Below, one piece after another: positions 25,616 to 33,454 of a stretch of 64,000 bases of DNA. Under the pieces are notes generated by a model. It was not told the origin of the DNA. It worked only from the letters and a program-made list of their open reading frames with translations, and did no database searches. The first letter of the stretch is position 1, and the number at the start of each line of letters is the position of its first letter. The DNA lies in contig NZ_CP108370.1 of assembly GCF_035953295.1 (NCBI RefSeq), positions 6,371,001-6,435,000 on the forward strand, written 5' to 3'. This stretch comes from Streptomyces sp. NBC_01335. Lineage in GTDB: Bacteria; Actinomycetota; Actinomycetes; Streptomycetales; Streptomycetaceae. The position numbers were made by a program, and so were the translations under genes.

Positions 25616-27100
25616 ATGCATGACGTCGTGTCCGCGATCGCGGAGCAGACCGGACGCGGTCCGGACCGGATCGCCCTGCGTGTGGCCGAACGGGAACACA
25701 CCTACGCCGAGCTGTGGCGGGCCGCCGGCTCCGTCGCCGCACGCCTCGGCCCGCGCCCCGGCCGCGTCGGGCTCGTCTTCCGCCGGGAGTTCCCCACCTA
25801 CGCCGCGTACCTGGGCATCCTCCGGGCCGGTGGCGCCGTCCTGCCGATCGGCCCCCGGTGGCCGCAGAAGCGGATCCGGGAGGTTTTGGACCACGCGGCT
25901 CCCGCGACCGTTCTCGTGGACGGCGAGGTTCCGGACCCGGCGACGTTCGAGGGGGTGCGCCTCGTCTCCGCGGCCGACCACCTGGACGGGACCGGCCCCG
26001 CCCCGGCCGGGGTCGAGGCGGAGCCCGGCCAGGAGGCCTACGTGCTGCACACCTCGGGCTCCACCGGCCGCCCCAAGGGCGTCCCCGTCGACCACCGGGC
26101 GCTCCGGGCCTACCTCACCCACGTCATCGACCGGTACGAACTCGGCCCCGGCTGCCGGATGGCCCAGGCCGCCGACCTCACGTTCGACGGGTCGGTCTTC
26201 GAGATCCTCGCCGCGTGGGCGTCCGGGGCCGGCCTGGTCGCCGCCGCCGGACACTCCTGGCGCTCCCCGGCCCGCTTCCTCGCCGAGCACGCCATCACCC
26301 ACCTGGACACCGTCCCCTCGGTGATCGCCATCGCCCGCCGTATGCGTACCCTCGGCCCCGGAGCCCTGCCCGACCTGCGGTGGAGCATGTTCGGCGGCGA
26401 ACAGCTCACCTACGAGGCGGCCGCCGCGTGGCGCGCGGCCGCCCCCGGCTCCGTCGTGGAGAACATCTACGGCCCTACCGAACTGGCCGGCGTCTGCGTC
26501 AGCTACCGCATGCCGGACGACCCCACGCTCTGGCCCGACACCGGCAATGGCACCGTCCCCATCGGCACCGTCTACCCCCACCTGGAGGAGACCGTCCTCG
26601 ACCCCGCGGGGCTCCCCGCCGACGACGGTGAACTGTGCGTCCGGGGCCCCCAGCGGTTCGCCGGGTACGTCGATCCTGCCGACGACCGGGGCCGGTTCCT
26701 GCGGGGACCCGCGCCCCACGCCCCCGTCGTGGGACGCCCCGCACCCGAGGACTGGTACCGCACCGGCGACCGGGTCCGTCGCCAGGACGGCCTCCTCGTG
26801 CACTGGGGCCGCGTCGACCGGCAGGTCAAACTCCGCGGCCACCGGGTCGAACTCGACGAAGTGGAGGCGGCCGTACGCGGCCGGGCCGGGGTCCGCGAGG
26901 CCGCGGTCGTCGTCGTCGACTCCCAGCTCGTTGCCACCTACACCACCGACACGGCGGACGGCGTGACCGGCGGCGACCTGCGCGCGCACGTGGCCGCGCT
27001 GCTGCCCGACTACATGGTCCCCGTCGTCTGGCGGCAGATGGACGAACTGCCGCTGACGCAGAACGGCAAGCTCGACCGCGCCCTCCTGGAGCGCGCGTGA
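25616..27100 (+). CDS. Stand-alone NRPS-type adenylation enzyme
   Basis: This 494-residue A domain has no carrier fused. Core motifs include HTSGSTGRPKGVP (145-157), FDGSVFEIL (A4 region), ENIYGPTELAG, DWYRTGDRVRRQDG, KLRGHRVELDEVEAAV and the A10 lysine in PLTQNGKLDR. It activates an amino or aryl acid and probably loads the free PCP encoded at 22,783-23,013. Start ATG 25616 has GGAGA upstream. Its stop overlaps the start of the condensation gene (GTGA). The substrate cannot be read safely from the motifs. Confidence 0.92.
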   Translation: MHDVVSAIAEQTGRGPDRIALRVAEREHTYAELWRAAGSVAARLGPRPGRVGLVFRREFPTYAAYLGILRAGGAVLPIGPRWPQKRIREVLDHAAPATVLVDGEVPDPATFEGVRLVSAADHLDGTGPAPAGVEAEPGQEAYVLHTSGSTGRPKGVPVDHRALRAYLTHVIDRYELGPGCRMAQAADLTFDGSVFEILAAWASGAGLVAAAGHSWRSPARFLAEHAITHLDTVPSVIAIARRMRTLGPGALPDLRWSMFGGEQLTYEAAAAWRAAAPGSVVENIYGPTELAGVCVSYRMPDDPTLWPDTGNGTVPIGTVYPHLEETVLDPAGLPADDGELCVRGPQRFAGYVDPADDRGRFLRGPAPHAPVVGRPAPEDWYRTGDRVRRQDGLLVHWGRVDRQVKLRGHRVELDEVEAAVRGRAGVREAAVVVVDSQLVATYTTDTADGVTGGDLRAHVAALLPDYMVPVVWRQMDELPLTQNGKLDRALLERA

Positions 27101-28386
27101 CCGGGCCGGGAGACGTCCGACTCTCCCACGCCCAGCAGCGGTTCCTCTGGGACGAGGAGATGACACCGGGCCAGGACGACAACAACGTCATCCTCGCCTA
27201 CCACCTCACGGGCCCCGTCGACGCGGACGCGATGAGCGCCGCCCTCGACGACGTGCTGCGCCGTCACGAGGTGCTGCGCACCGTCTACCTGTGGGACGTG
27301 GCCGCCGAGCCCGTTCAGCGGATCACGACGGCCGAGGCCGCCGGGATCGCCCTGGAACACGTCACGGTGACCGACCTCGACCTCCCCCCGGCCGACCTCG
27401 CGGCGCGCGTGTGCGCGGACTGGTGGGACAGCCCCTTCGACCTGGAGCGGCGCCCGCCCGTCCGCGCTCGCCTGGCCGCACTCGCCCCGGAATCCTGGCT
27501 GCTCTGCCTGAACGTCCATCACATCGCCTTCGACGGGCAGTCCGAACTGCTCCTCGCGGCGGACCTCGGCACCGCCTACGAAGCCCGGGCGGCCGGCCGG
27601 GCCCCCACGTGGGACGCCGTTCCCGGATACAGGGAGTACGCCCGCTGGGAGCCCGACCGGATCCCGGTCTGGGCGGAGAACGACCTCCCGTTCTGGCGGA
27701 AGGTGCTCGCGGACCCCGCCCCGGCCCTGCTGGCGCCCCCCGAGACCGACCAGGGTGCCCGGGGCGAGTACGAGATCGCTCTGGACGCGGCCACGACGGA
27801 CCGCATCCGAGGCGGGGTCCGGGCCGCCCGCTCCATCGTGCTGTCGGCCCTGCTCCATGAGACGTCCGCCGCCGTCGGCGACGTCTTCGGAGTGGACGCG
27901 GTGAACCTCACGACTGTCTCCTCCGGCCGATTCGAGAAGGCCCACGCCCCGATCCTCGGCTGCTTCGTCAACCCCCTCGTCCTGCCCCTGCGCGGTCTGA
28001 GGACGACGGACTCCGTCACACGCCTGACCGAGGTGAACCGGCTGGTGCTCCAGGCACTGCGGCGCGCCCGCCTCCCCTTCGACCTCATCGCCCGCGACCT
28101 GGGCATCCAGGCCACCGACGCGGGACTCTTCGACGTGATGGTGGCCCTCCAAGCCCCTGAGCCCGGCGGCGCGTTCGCCTCCGGCGTGACGTACCGCCCC
28201 CTGCGCGTCAGCGCGCCCCGGGCGGGCTTCGGGCTGGTCGTGGAGCTCGAACAGAACGTCGCGGGCCACTGGGTGGTGGCCGGCCGCTGGCGGCGGGACC
28301 TCGTCGAGGAGCCGATCGGCCGCCAGGTCGTTGAGTCCCTGACCGAACGCCTGCTCGCCCTTCCCCACCGGGCAGGCATCCGATGA
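27097..28386 (+). CDS. Stand-alone NRPS condensation enzyme
   Basis: This 429-residue condensation domain has the active-site motif HHIAFDG (141-147), the N-terminal LSHAQQRFLWDEE and the C-terminal latch-type segments. It should form an amide or ester bond between two carrier-bound acyl groups, or between a carrier-bound group and a soluble amine. It is the only C domain in the window. It follows the A gene with a GTGA overlap and precedes the NUDIX gene with an ATGA-type overlap. Donor and acceptor may be the A-PCP protein at 5,204-7,036 and the free PCP at 22,783 (inference). Confidence 0.92.
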   Translation: MTGPGDVRLSHAQQRFLWDEEMTPGQDDNNVILAYHLTGPVDADAMSAALDDVLRRHEVLRTVYLWDVAAEPVQRITTAEAAGIALEHVTVTDLDLPPADLAARVCADWWDSPFDLERRPPVRARLAALAPESWLLCLNVHHIAFDGQSELLLAADLGTAYEARAAGRAPTWDAVPGYREYARWEPDRIPVWAENDLPFWRKVLADPAPALLAPPETDQGARGEYEIALDAATTDRIRGGVRAARSIVLSALLHETSAAVGDVFGVDAVNLTTVSSGRFEKAHAPILGCFVNPLVLPLRGLRTTDSVTRLTEVNRLVLQALRRARLPFDLIARDLGIQATDAGLFDVMVALQAPEPGGAFASGVTYRPLRVSAPRAGFGLVVELEQNVAGHWVVAGRWRRDLVEEPIGRQVVESLTERLLALPHRAGIR

Positions 28387-29225
28387 CCCGACGGACCGAC
28401 GACGCACAGGTGGTCGCGGTCGACGGCGACACGATCCTGCTCCGGGACGGCGCCCGGGGCCCCGAACTCGCCGACCTGGCGCTGCCGCCCCCGGCCGAGG
28501 GCCAGGTGACGGGAACGGACGCCGAGGGCAGGCCCTACCTCGCCGTGCCGCGCGCCGACGTCCCTCCCGGAACCCGCCGCGCCCGCCTGATCGACGTCCT
28601 GGACGAGCTCCCCCCGGCGCAGGCCAACATTGCGCTGCGCGCCGTCGGATTCCACCAGTGGGTACGCACGTCTCCGAACTGCCCGCGCTGCGGTACCCCG
28701 GCCGGCCTCCGCACCGACGGCCGCTCCCGCTGGTGCGCGTACTGCGCGACCGAGCACCACCCGCGCACCGACCCCGCCGTGATGATGTCGGTCACCGACG
28801 ACCGGGACCGCCTCCTTCTCGCACGCCGCGCCGTGGCGCCGCCGGGCCGGATGTCACCTCCGGCGGGATTCGTCGAGCCCGGCGAGACCGCCGAGGAGGC
28901 GGCGGCCCGGGAGCTGCTGGAGGAGGTCGGCGTACGCGCGACGGACGTCACCTACGTCGCCAGTCAGGCGTGGCCCTTCCCCGGCAGCCTGATGCTCGCC
29001 TTCGCTCTGCGCGCTGCCTCGCCGCGGATCACCGTCGACGGTGACGAGATTGTCGCCGCCCGATGGTTCACCCGCGAGGAACTGGGGACCGCGATACGCG
29101 AGGGGGCTCTGATCCCGCCGCCCCCCGGCTCCCTCGCGGTGAAGCTGGTCAAGCGCTGGTACGGCCCCGGGTACGACGCGCTCGCCGGCCGCACCGCGGA
29201 GCGCGGTCCGGTGCCCGGGGCGTGA
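28383..29225 (+). CDS. nudC: NudC-type NUDIX hydrolase (NAD(H) pyrophosphatase-like)
   Basis: This 280-residue protein has the NudC layout. A zinc ribbon with Cys100, Cys103, Cys118 and Cys121 is followed by the NUDIX box (162-184, GFVEPGETAEEAAARELLEE). Next comes SQAWPFPGSL (194-203), close to the SQPWPFPxS signature of NADH pyrophosphatases. Such enzymes cleave NAD(H) to NMN(H) and AMP or remove NAD caps from RNA. Its start overlaps the condensation gene, so it is co-translated with biosynthetic genes. That is unexpected for a housekeeping enzyme and raises the chance of a pathway-specific diphosphate substrate. Confidence 0.88.
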   Translation: MTRRTDDAQVVAVDGDTILLRDGARGPELADLALPPPAEGQVTGTDAEGRPYLAVPRADVPPGTRRARLIDVLDELPPAQANIALRAVGFHQWVRTSPNCPRCGTPAGLRTDGRSRWCAYCATEHHPRTDPAVMMSVTDDRDRLLLARRAVAPPGRMSPPAGFVEPGETAEEAAARELLEEVGVRATDVTYVASQAWPFPGSLMLAFALRAASPRITVDGDEIVAARWFTREELGTAIREGALIPPPPGSLAVKLVKRWYGPGYDALAGRTAERGPVPGA

Positions 29226-29529
29226 CACGACGCCGTGAGCCGGGGCGGGTTCCCGCGCGTACGGGTCCCGCCCCGGGCGTCACGGCCCGCCCGGCGCACG
29301 GAAAACGGAGCGGCCGACCTGTTCATCCCACTCGGCCAGGATCTCCTCGGCGCAGAGGACTTCGCGGAGGGGCGCGGAGCTCCAGGCCAGGCCAGGCGGA
29401 TTGCACTGGCAGCCGGACGGTCGGGCAAGCCGGTCGGCGTCGACAGACCAGGCGTTCTCAGCGTGACGCCCACGGGGAAGGTGCTCGCCGAGGCAGTGTT
29501 CGCCGAGACCACCAAGCGCCTGGCCGACG

Positions 29530-29799
29530 GCCGTCGAGGTCACCGGCGACGAGCCGACGGGCCCCCAGATCGCTGCCTCGTTCGGCGCGCGCGCCGGGCT
29601 GTCGTCACGCTACGAGGCGCTGCCGCTGAGCGTCCTCGGCAACGACCTCGGCAAGGCGATGTTCCGCCAGTTCGCCAAGGGGTCCGCATACCCGTCGGAT
29701 TTCGCGGCACTGAAGGCGATCGAGCCGACCATCCGGAACCTGGCCGAGTGGATCCGCTCCACCGGCTGGACCGCGCCCGCGGAGCGGATCCGTTCCTGA
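29530..29799 (+). pseudogene. NmrA-family NAD(P)-binding protein, C-terminal remnant
   Basis: The frame from about 29530 to TGA 29797-29799 encodes AVEVTGDEPTGPQIAASFG and FRQFAKGSAYPSDFAALK, ending in an IRNLAEWIRSTGW helix. This reads like the last 90 residues of NmrA/HSCARG-type proteins, redox-sensing atypical short-chain dehydrogenases. No matching N-terminal NAD-binding part lies upstream in any frame, and no start codon with a ribosome site is suitable. I call it a decayed gene fragment marking the edge of the biosynthetic cluster. Confidence 0.5.
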
Positions 29800-29817
29800 T
29801 CCTCCAGCCGTAGGCCG

Positions 29818-29857
29818 TGATGCCGAGCTGCCGGCGGTGATGCCGGGCTGCCGGCGG
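29818..29857. repeat. Two-copy 20-bp tandem repeat
   Basis: Two adjacent 20-bp units beginning TGATGCCG and ending GCTGCCGGCGG differ at one base (A or G at the ninth position). They lie between the NmrA remnant and the terminator hairpin. No function is apparent. Confidence 0.7.
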
Positions 29858-29899
29858 TGGCGTCACCATCACGGCCGCCGGGTGACCGGACCGGTCGGC

Positions 29900-29945
29900 G
29901 ATGCGGGCGGTCGACACCGGAAGACCGGTGTCGACCGCCCGCATC
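29900..29945 (-). terminator. Perfect 21-bp hairpin after the SnoaL gene
   Basis: The arms 29900-29920 and 29925-29945 are perfectly complementary over 21 bp around an AAGA loop. The hairpin starts 9 bp past the stop of the leftward SnoaL-like gene. The core GCGGTCGACACCGG recurs in the hairpin at 63560-63600, so this may be one of a genome-wide family. There is no T-run, as usual in this GC range. Confidence 0.8.
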
Positions 29946-29953
29946 GAGGGTGC

Positions 29954-30952
29954 TCAGTAGATGTTGGCCTCGACCCGCGAGCCTTCATCGCGGCCGGCGT
30001 TGATCTGCGCGCGCAGCGAGATCTCGTCGTAGACACGGACCTCCTTGACGATGCGGCCCTCCTGGATCAGGAACTGCGAGACACCGAGCACCGTGACCGG
30101 CTTGCCGGTGATCGGGCCGAAGGACGGGGTGCCGCGATACGTGCCGTGCATGGTCCACAGGACTGCCACGCGCAGGCCCGCGTAGCGCGGGGAGAAGTTG
30201 GTCTGGATGTCCCGGACCGCGAACCGTGCGTCGGGGAACGGGCCGACCATGGCAAGCAGATCGGCCTGGTAGCGCTCGGGCCGGATGACCGTCCGGTCCC
30301 CGATCGTGTGGAGGAACAGGTCACGGTCCATGTAGTCGTGGACCTTGTTCAGCTGACGCTGCGTCCACACCTCGTCGATGAACCGGAGCACCATCTCGCA
30401 CTCGGGACGGAACTCGTCCGGACGCTCACCGCTGACCCCGTCGACCAGCACGTCCTGTGGCGGCTCGTCGAGCATCGAGCCGCTGTACCCCTGGAAGGTC
30501 AGCTCGCGGGCCGCCTCGGCCGGGTCCTGGCCGCGCTGCAGACAGTCGGCGAGATCGTCGCGTACGACCCACTCCTCCACCATCCGGCCACGCCGGTAGA
30601 GGCAGTTGGCCACGGTGCGCTTGCGGATACGGATGTTGTGGCCGTCCACGAGGTGCTCGTCGGCGGAGAAGACCAGGTGCGAGCTGAGGAACGCGTCGTC
30701 GCCGCGCGCCTCCCACACCACGTCCTCGGCCTGGCCGATGTGGCCCGGCGTGCTGCCCATGCGGATCGTGCTGCCCTCGATGACGCCGTCACGTCCGACG
30801 ACGGTGCCGAGGCTGGCGTGGACGATCGAGTCGGGCTCGTAGTTGTCGACGATGTGGGCGATGTCGCGGTCGACCCAGATGCGGTCGGTCACCTCGCGGA
30901 TGAAGTCGTCCGGGTCCTTGTACGGGAGGTATGCGACAGGGTCCAGGGTCAT
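29954..30952 (-). CDS. Tandem SnoaL/NTF2-like protein
   Basis: This 332-residue protein has two NTF2-like (SnoaL) alpha+beta-barrel domains, at about residues 15-150 and 185-320. Each has the pattern of a helical start (FIREVTDRIWVDRDIAHIVD; MVLRFIDEVWTQRQLNKVHD) and strand ends such as EEWVVRDD and VKEVRVYDE. Such folds serve as cyclases, isomerases, dehydratases or binding proteins; the reaction here is unknown. The Asp residues before the strand turns could be catalytic. It is the last unit of the LacI regulon and has its own ATACGTAT-like operator at 30988-31001. A perfect hairpin follows it. Confidence 0.82.
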   Translation of the reverse strand: MTLDPVAYLPYKDPDDFIREVTDRIWVDRDIAHIVDNYEPDSIVHASLGTVVGRDGVIEGSTIRMGSTPGHIGQAEDVVWEARGDDAFLSSHLVFSADEHLVDGHNIRIRKRTVANCLYRRGRMVEEWVVRDDLADCLQRGQDPAEAARELTFQGYSGSMLDEPPQDVLVDGVSGERPDEFRPECEMVLRFIDEVWTQRQLNKVHDYMDRDLFLHTIGDRTVIRPERYQADLLAMVGPFPDARFAVRDIQTNFSPRYAGLRVAVLWTMHGTYRGTPSFGPITGKPVTVLGVSQFLIQEGRIVKEVRVYDEISLRAQINAGRDEGSRVEANIY

Positions 30953-30987
30953 GGTGCTTTCCGTTCCAGTGGTGTGCGTGAGCTATG

Positions 30988-31001
30988 TGAATGCGTATGT
31001 A
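30988..31001. promoter_or_regulatory. LacI-type operator before the SnoaL gene
   Basis: The sequence TGAATGCGTATGTA, 36 bp upstream of the leftward start at 30952, matches the motif found before the transporter, bicupin and lacI genes, with one change in the central ATACGTAT core. Confidence 0.6.
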
Positions 31002-31056
31002 TGCAGCTGGTCATGAGGGTAGCCGGGGGCCATGCGGTCCGTTGGGGGCCCAGGCC

Positions 31057-32445
31057 CTACCGGACACCGCCCGCCCGGCGGGAATGGTCAGGCACGGCCT
31101 GGCGGGCGAACTTGTCCGCGCCGAGCTGACTCCGGTACGTCTCGGTCATGAAGGCGCTCACGACGGCCAGTGCCAGGAGCGCGCCCACCGCCAGGTAGGC
31201 CCAGACGGCGAAGATGGTGCCGAAGGTGCTGACCAGCAGGGTCGCGACGAACGGCGTGGTGCCCATGAAGATGGAGAACGAGCTGTTGTACGCGATGGCG
31301 CTGGCGCTGAACCGGGTGCGGGTGGTGAACAGTTCGGCCGCGCAGACGGTCACGATGCCCGTGAGGAAGAACTCCGGCACGAGGTAGATGAGCTGGCTGG
31401 CCACGGCCGTCCCGAAGGTGCCGTGCTCGCCGACCATGAAGGCGACCGGGACCAGCACGATGCACGCGATGGCGCCGGTGACCAGCATCGGTTTGCGCCC
31501 GATGCGGTCCGACAGGATGCCGGCCAGCGGCAGCATCGGGATGAGGACGGCGATGGAGATGGCGTTGGAGGTGAGGGCCATCCACCGCGGCAGGCCCAGG
31601 GTGTCGGTCAGGTACTGGGGATAGAACGTGACCCAGGTGTAGGACAGGATCGCGAGCATGATCGAGATCCCGCAGAAGACCAGGATCGGCCGCCACTGCG
31701 AGCGCAGCGCCTCACGGATGGGGGCCTTGACGACATCCGTCCCCTCGTTGGTCGCGCGGACGAACTCCGGCGTCTCCTCGATGTGGCGGCGCAGCCACAC
31801 GCCGACCAGGCTGAACGGGATCGCCAGCAGGAAGGGGAGCCGCCAGCCGTACGAGTCGAGGGCCTCGCCCTCGAACAGCCAGCTGGTCAGGGCCGCCGTA
31901 CCGGCGCCGGCGAGGGTGCCGACGAAGCAGCTGTTGGAGGCGTACGACGTGTAGTAGGCCCGCCGGTTCGGCTCCGCCCACTCCACGATGAACGCGACGG
32001 CTCCGACGTACTCGCCGCCGGAGACGGAGCCCTGGACGACGCGCAGCAGCAGGAGCAGCGCCGGGGCGCCGATGCCGATCTGCTGGTACGTCGGCAGCGC
32101 CGCGATCAGGGCGGTGGCCACACCCATGGCGACGATGGTCCACAGCAGGGTTTTCTTACGGCCCACCCGGTCGCCCCAGCGGCCCACGAGGGTGCCGCCG
32201 AGCGGGCGGAACAGACAGGCGACGGCGATGATCGCGTAGGTGCTCAGGACCGCCACGGTCCTGTCGCTCTCGGGGAAGAACGCCGGGGCCATGATCGGTG
32301 CCATGTAGCCGTACAGGCCGTAGTCGAACTGTTCGACGAAATTGCCTATGCTTCCCGCGCCGATCGCCCGGCGCACCGCCTTCCGCCTGTGCGGGTCGGC
32401 TGGGGAAAGGCCGACGGCTGGGGCGGGTGGCGCTGTGGCGGACAT
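31057..32445 (-). CDS. MHS-family MFS transporter (proton symporter)
   Basis: This 462-residue membrane protein has 12 hydrophobic segments and the signatures of the metabolite:H+ symporter group (ProP, ShiA, citrate and alpha-ketoglutarate permeases). These include RRAIGAGSIGNFVEQFDYGL, RPLGGTLVGRWGDRVGRKK (the helix 2-3 motif), the RVVQGSVSGGEYVG motif and RRHIEETPEFV. It should import the organic acid or zwitterion degraded by the neighbouring enzymes. ATG 32445 was chosen because an operator-like sequence lies at 32475-32488 just upstream, which excludes an in-frame start at 32511. It ends 104 bp before the SnoaL gene. Confidence 0.9.
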   Translation of the reverse strand: MSATAPPAPAVGLSPADPHRRKAVRRAIGAGSIGNFVEQFDYGLYGYMAPIMAPAFFPESDRTVAVLSTYAIIAVACLFRPLGGTLVGRWGDRVGRKKTLLWTIVAMGVATALIAALPTYQQIGIGAPALLLLLRVVQGSVSGGEYVGAVAFIVEWAEPNRRAYYTSYASNSCFVGTLAGAGTAALTSWLFEGEALDSYGWRLPFLLAIPFSLVGVWLRRHIEETPEFVRATNEGTDVVKAPIREALRSQWRPILVFCGISIMLAILSYTWVTFYPQYLTDTLGLPRWMALTSNAISIAVLIPMLPLAGILSDRIGRKPMLVTGAIACIVLVPVAFMVGEHGTFGTAVASQLIYLVPEFFLTGIVTVCAAELFTTRTRFSASAIAYNSSFSIFMGTTPFVATLLVSTFGTIFAVWAYLAVGALLALAVVSAFMTETYRSQLGADKFARQAVPDHSRRAGGVR

Positions 32446-32474
32446 GGCTGCTCCGATCACGCGGGAACGAGGTG

Positions 32475-32488
32475 TGCATACGTATGGA
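32475..32488. promoter_or_regulatory. LacI-type operator before the MHS transporter
   Basis: TGCATACGTATGGA lies 30 bp upstream of the transporter start at 32445 and contains the intact ATACGTAT core shared with the sites at 37488 and 37618. Confidence 0.65.
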
Positions 32489-32668
32489 TTGGGAGAACTG
32501 GTCGAGAACACTATGGACCCGGCTCCGGGGCGTCAAGGGTGGGCCGGGAGTGGTCCTGCGGGCCCCGGCGGGCGGCAGCCGGGAGCCCGGCGGGGCGGCG
32601 CGTGCAGGGGTGCGCGCCGCACCGCCGCAGGTTCCGCAGGCACAGTTCCTCGGCCGTCCCGGAAGCGC

Positions 32669-33454
32669 TCAGGCAGGGGCGCCGGCCGCGTCCGTCGTGC
32701 CCGGCCCGGCCAACGCGCGCATGGTGTCCATGAGGACATGGGCCATGTTGTAGAGGACGAGCTGCGCCCCTCGGCGCTCGGCGGTCCGGCCGGCGTCGAG
32801 ACTCGGCACGATCGTCATCACCGCGCGCTTGCGTGCCCGCGCCGCGTCGTGTGCCCGCGCGGTCAGCCCGTCGACGACGCCGGGCGCCGGGAAGCCGCAG
32901 TCCACGGCCAGATCCGCGGGGCCCACCAGGACCGCGTCCACCCCCTCGGTGCCGAGGATCGCCTCGGCGTCCTCGCAGGCGCGCCGGGTCTCGATCATCG
33001 CCACGACCAGGGTCTGGCGGGACGAGGCCACATGATCGGCCGCCGTGACCGTGCCGAACCGGCCCGCTCTGCTGTAGGTGGCGAAGCCCCGCTCCCCCCA
33101 CGGAGGGTAGTGGCTGGCCGCCACCGCCCGCGCCGCGTCCTCGCGGCTGTCCACGTGCGGGAAGATCAGCCCGGCCGCACCCAGGTCGAGGCAGCGCAGC
33201 GCGAGCGTCGGCTCGGCCGAGCCGACGCGGACCAGGACGTCGATTCCCTGCGCCGCGGCCGCCGTCAGGTGCTGCTGGAGCAGCGCCGTGTCGGCAGGGC
33301 CGTGCTCGCAGTCGATGACGACGTAGTCGAATCCCGCGACCCCCGCCATCTCCACCAGTGTCTCCGCGGGGAGCCGAAGCAGGGCGCCCCGCAACTGCTC
33401 GCCGTCCGCCAGCCTCTGCTTGAGACCGCGGCGCGGTGTGCTGTGCGCGGTCAC
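32669..33454 (-). CDS. HpcH/HpaI-family aldolase
   Basis: This 261-residue class II aldolase is of the HpaI type. Such enzymes cleave 2-keto-3-deoxy (or 4-hydroxy-2-oxo) acids to pyruvate plus an aldehyde. Family motifs are GFDYVVIDCEHGPAD, the PHVDSREDAARAVAA segment, the metal-ligand Glu in VVAMIETRRACEDAE and the Asp in VGPADLAVDCG, where this family usually has GPxDLS. It is the last of five genes of the leftward catabolic run. GTG 33454 overlaps the SDR stop (GTGA). It suggests that degradation ends with a pyruvate-releasing cleavage. Confidence 0.88.
   Translation of the reverse strand: MTAHSTPRRGLKQRLADGEQLRGALLRLPAETLVEMAGVAGFDYVVIDCEHGPADTALLQQHLTAAAAQGIDVLVRVGSAEPTLALRCLDLGAAGLIFPHVDSREDAARAVAASHYPPWGERGFATYSRAGRFGTVTAADHVASSRQTLVVAMIETRRACEDAEAILGTEGVDAVLVGPADLAVDCGFPAPGVVDGLTARAHDAARARKRAVMTIVPSLDAGRTAERRGAQLVLYNMAHVLMDTMRALAGPGTTDAAGAPA

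Larger units (their letters stand above)
29226..29953. other. Gene-poor junction between biosynthetic and catabolic regions
   Basis: This 728-base stretch has no intact gene. It holds the 3' remnant of an NmrA-like gene (29530-29799), a 2 x 20-bp tandem repeat (29818-29857) and a long perfect hairpin (29900-29945), each listed separately. The first 300 bases contain open frames without recognisable features. Confidence 0.6.

Noticed and set aside
1..29225. Identification as a paulomycin, benzoxazole or benzodiazepine cluster
   Set aside because: These pathways also use 3-hydroxyanthranilate-type precursors, but the deoxysugar set, KSIII/amidohydrolase set or multimodular NRPS expected for them is absent.
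29235..29813. A 192-codon rightward open frame downstream of the NUDIX gene
   Set aside because: Its translation is Arg/Pro-rich and unlike a protein; the NmrA-like remnant lies in another frame of the same DNA.
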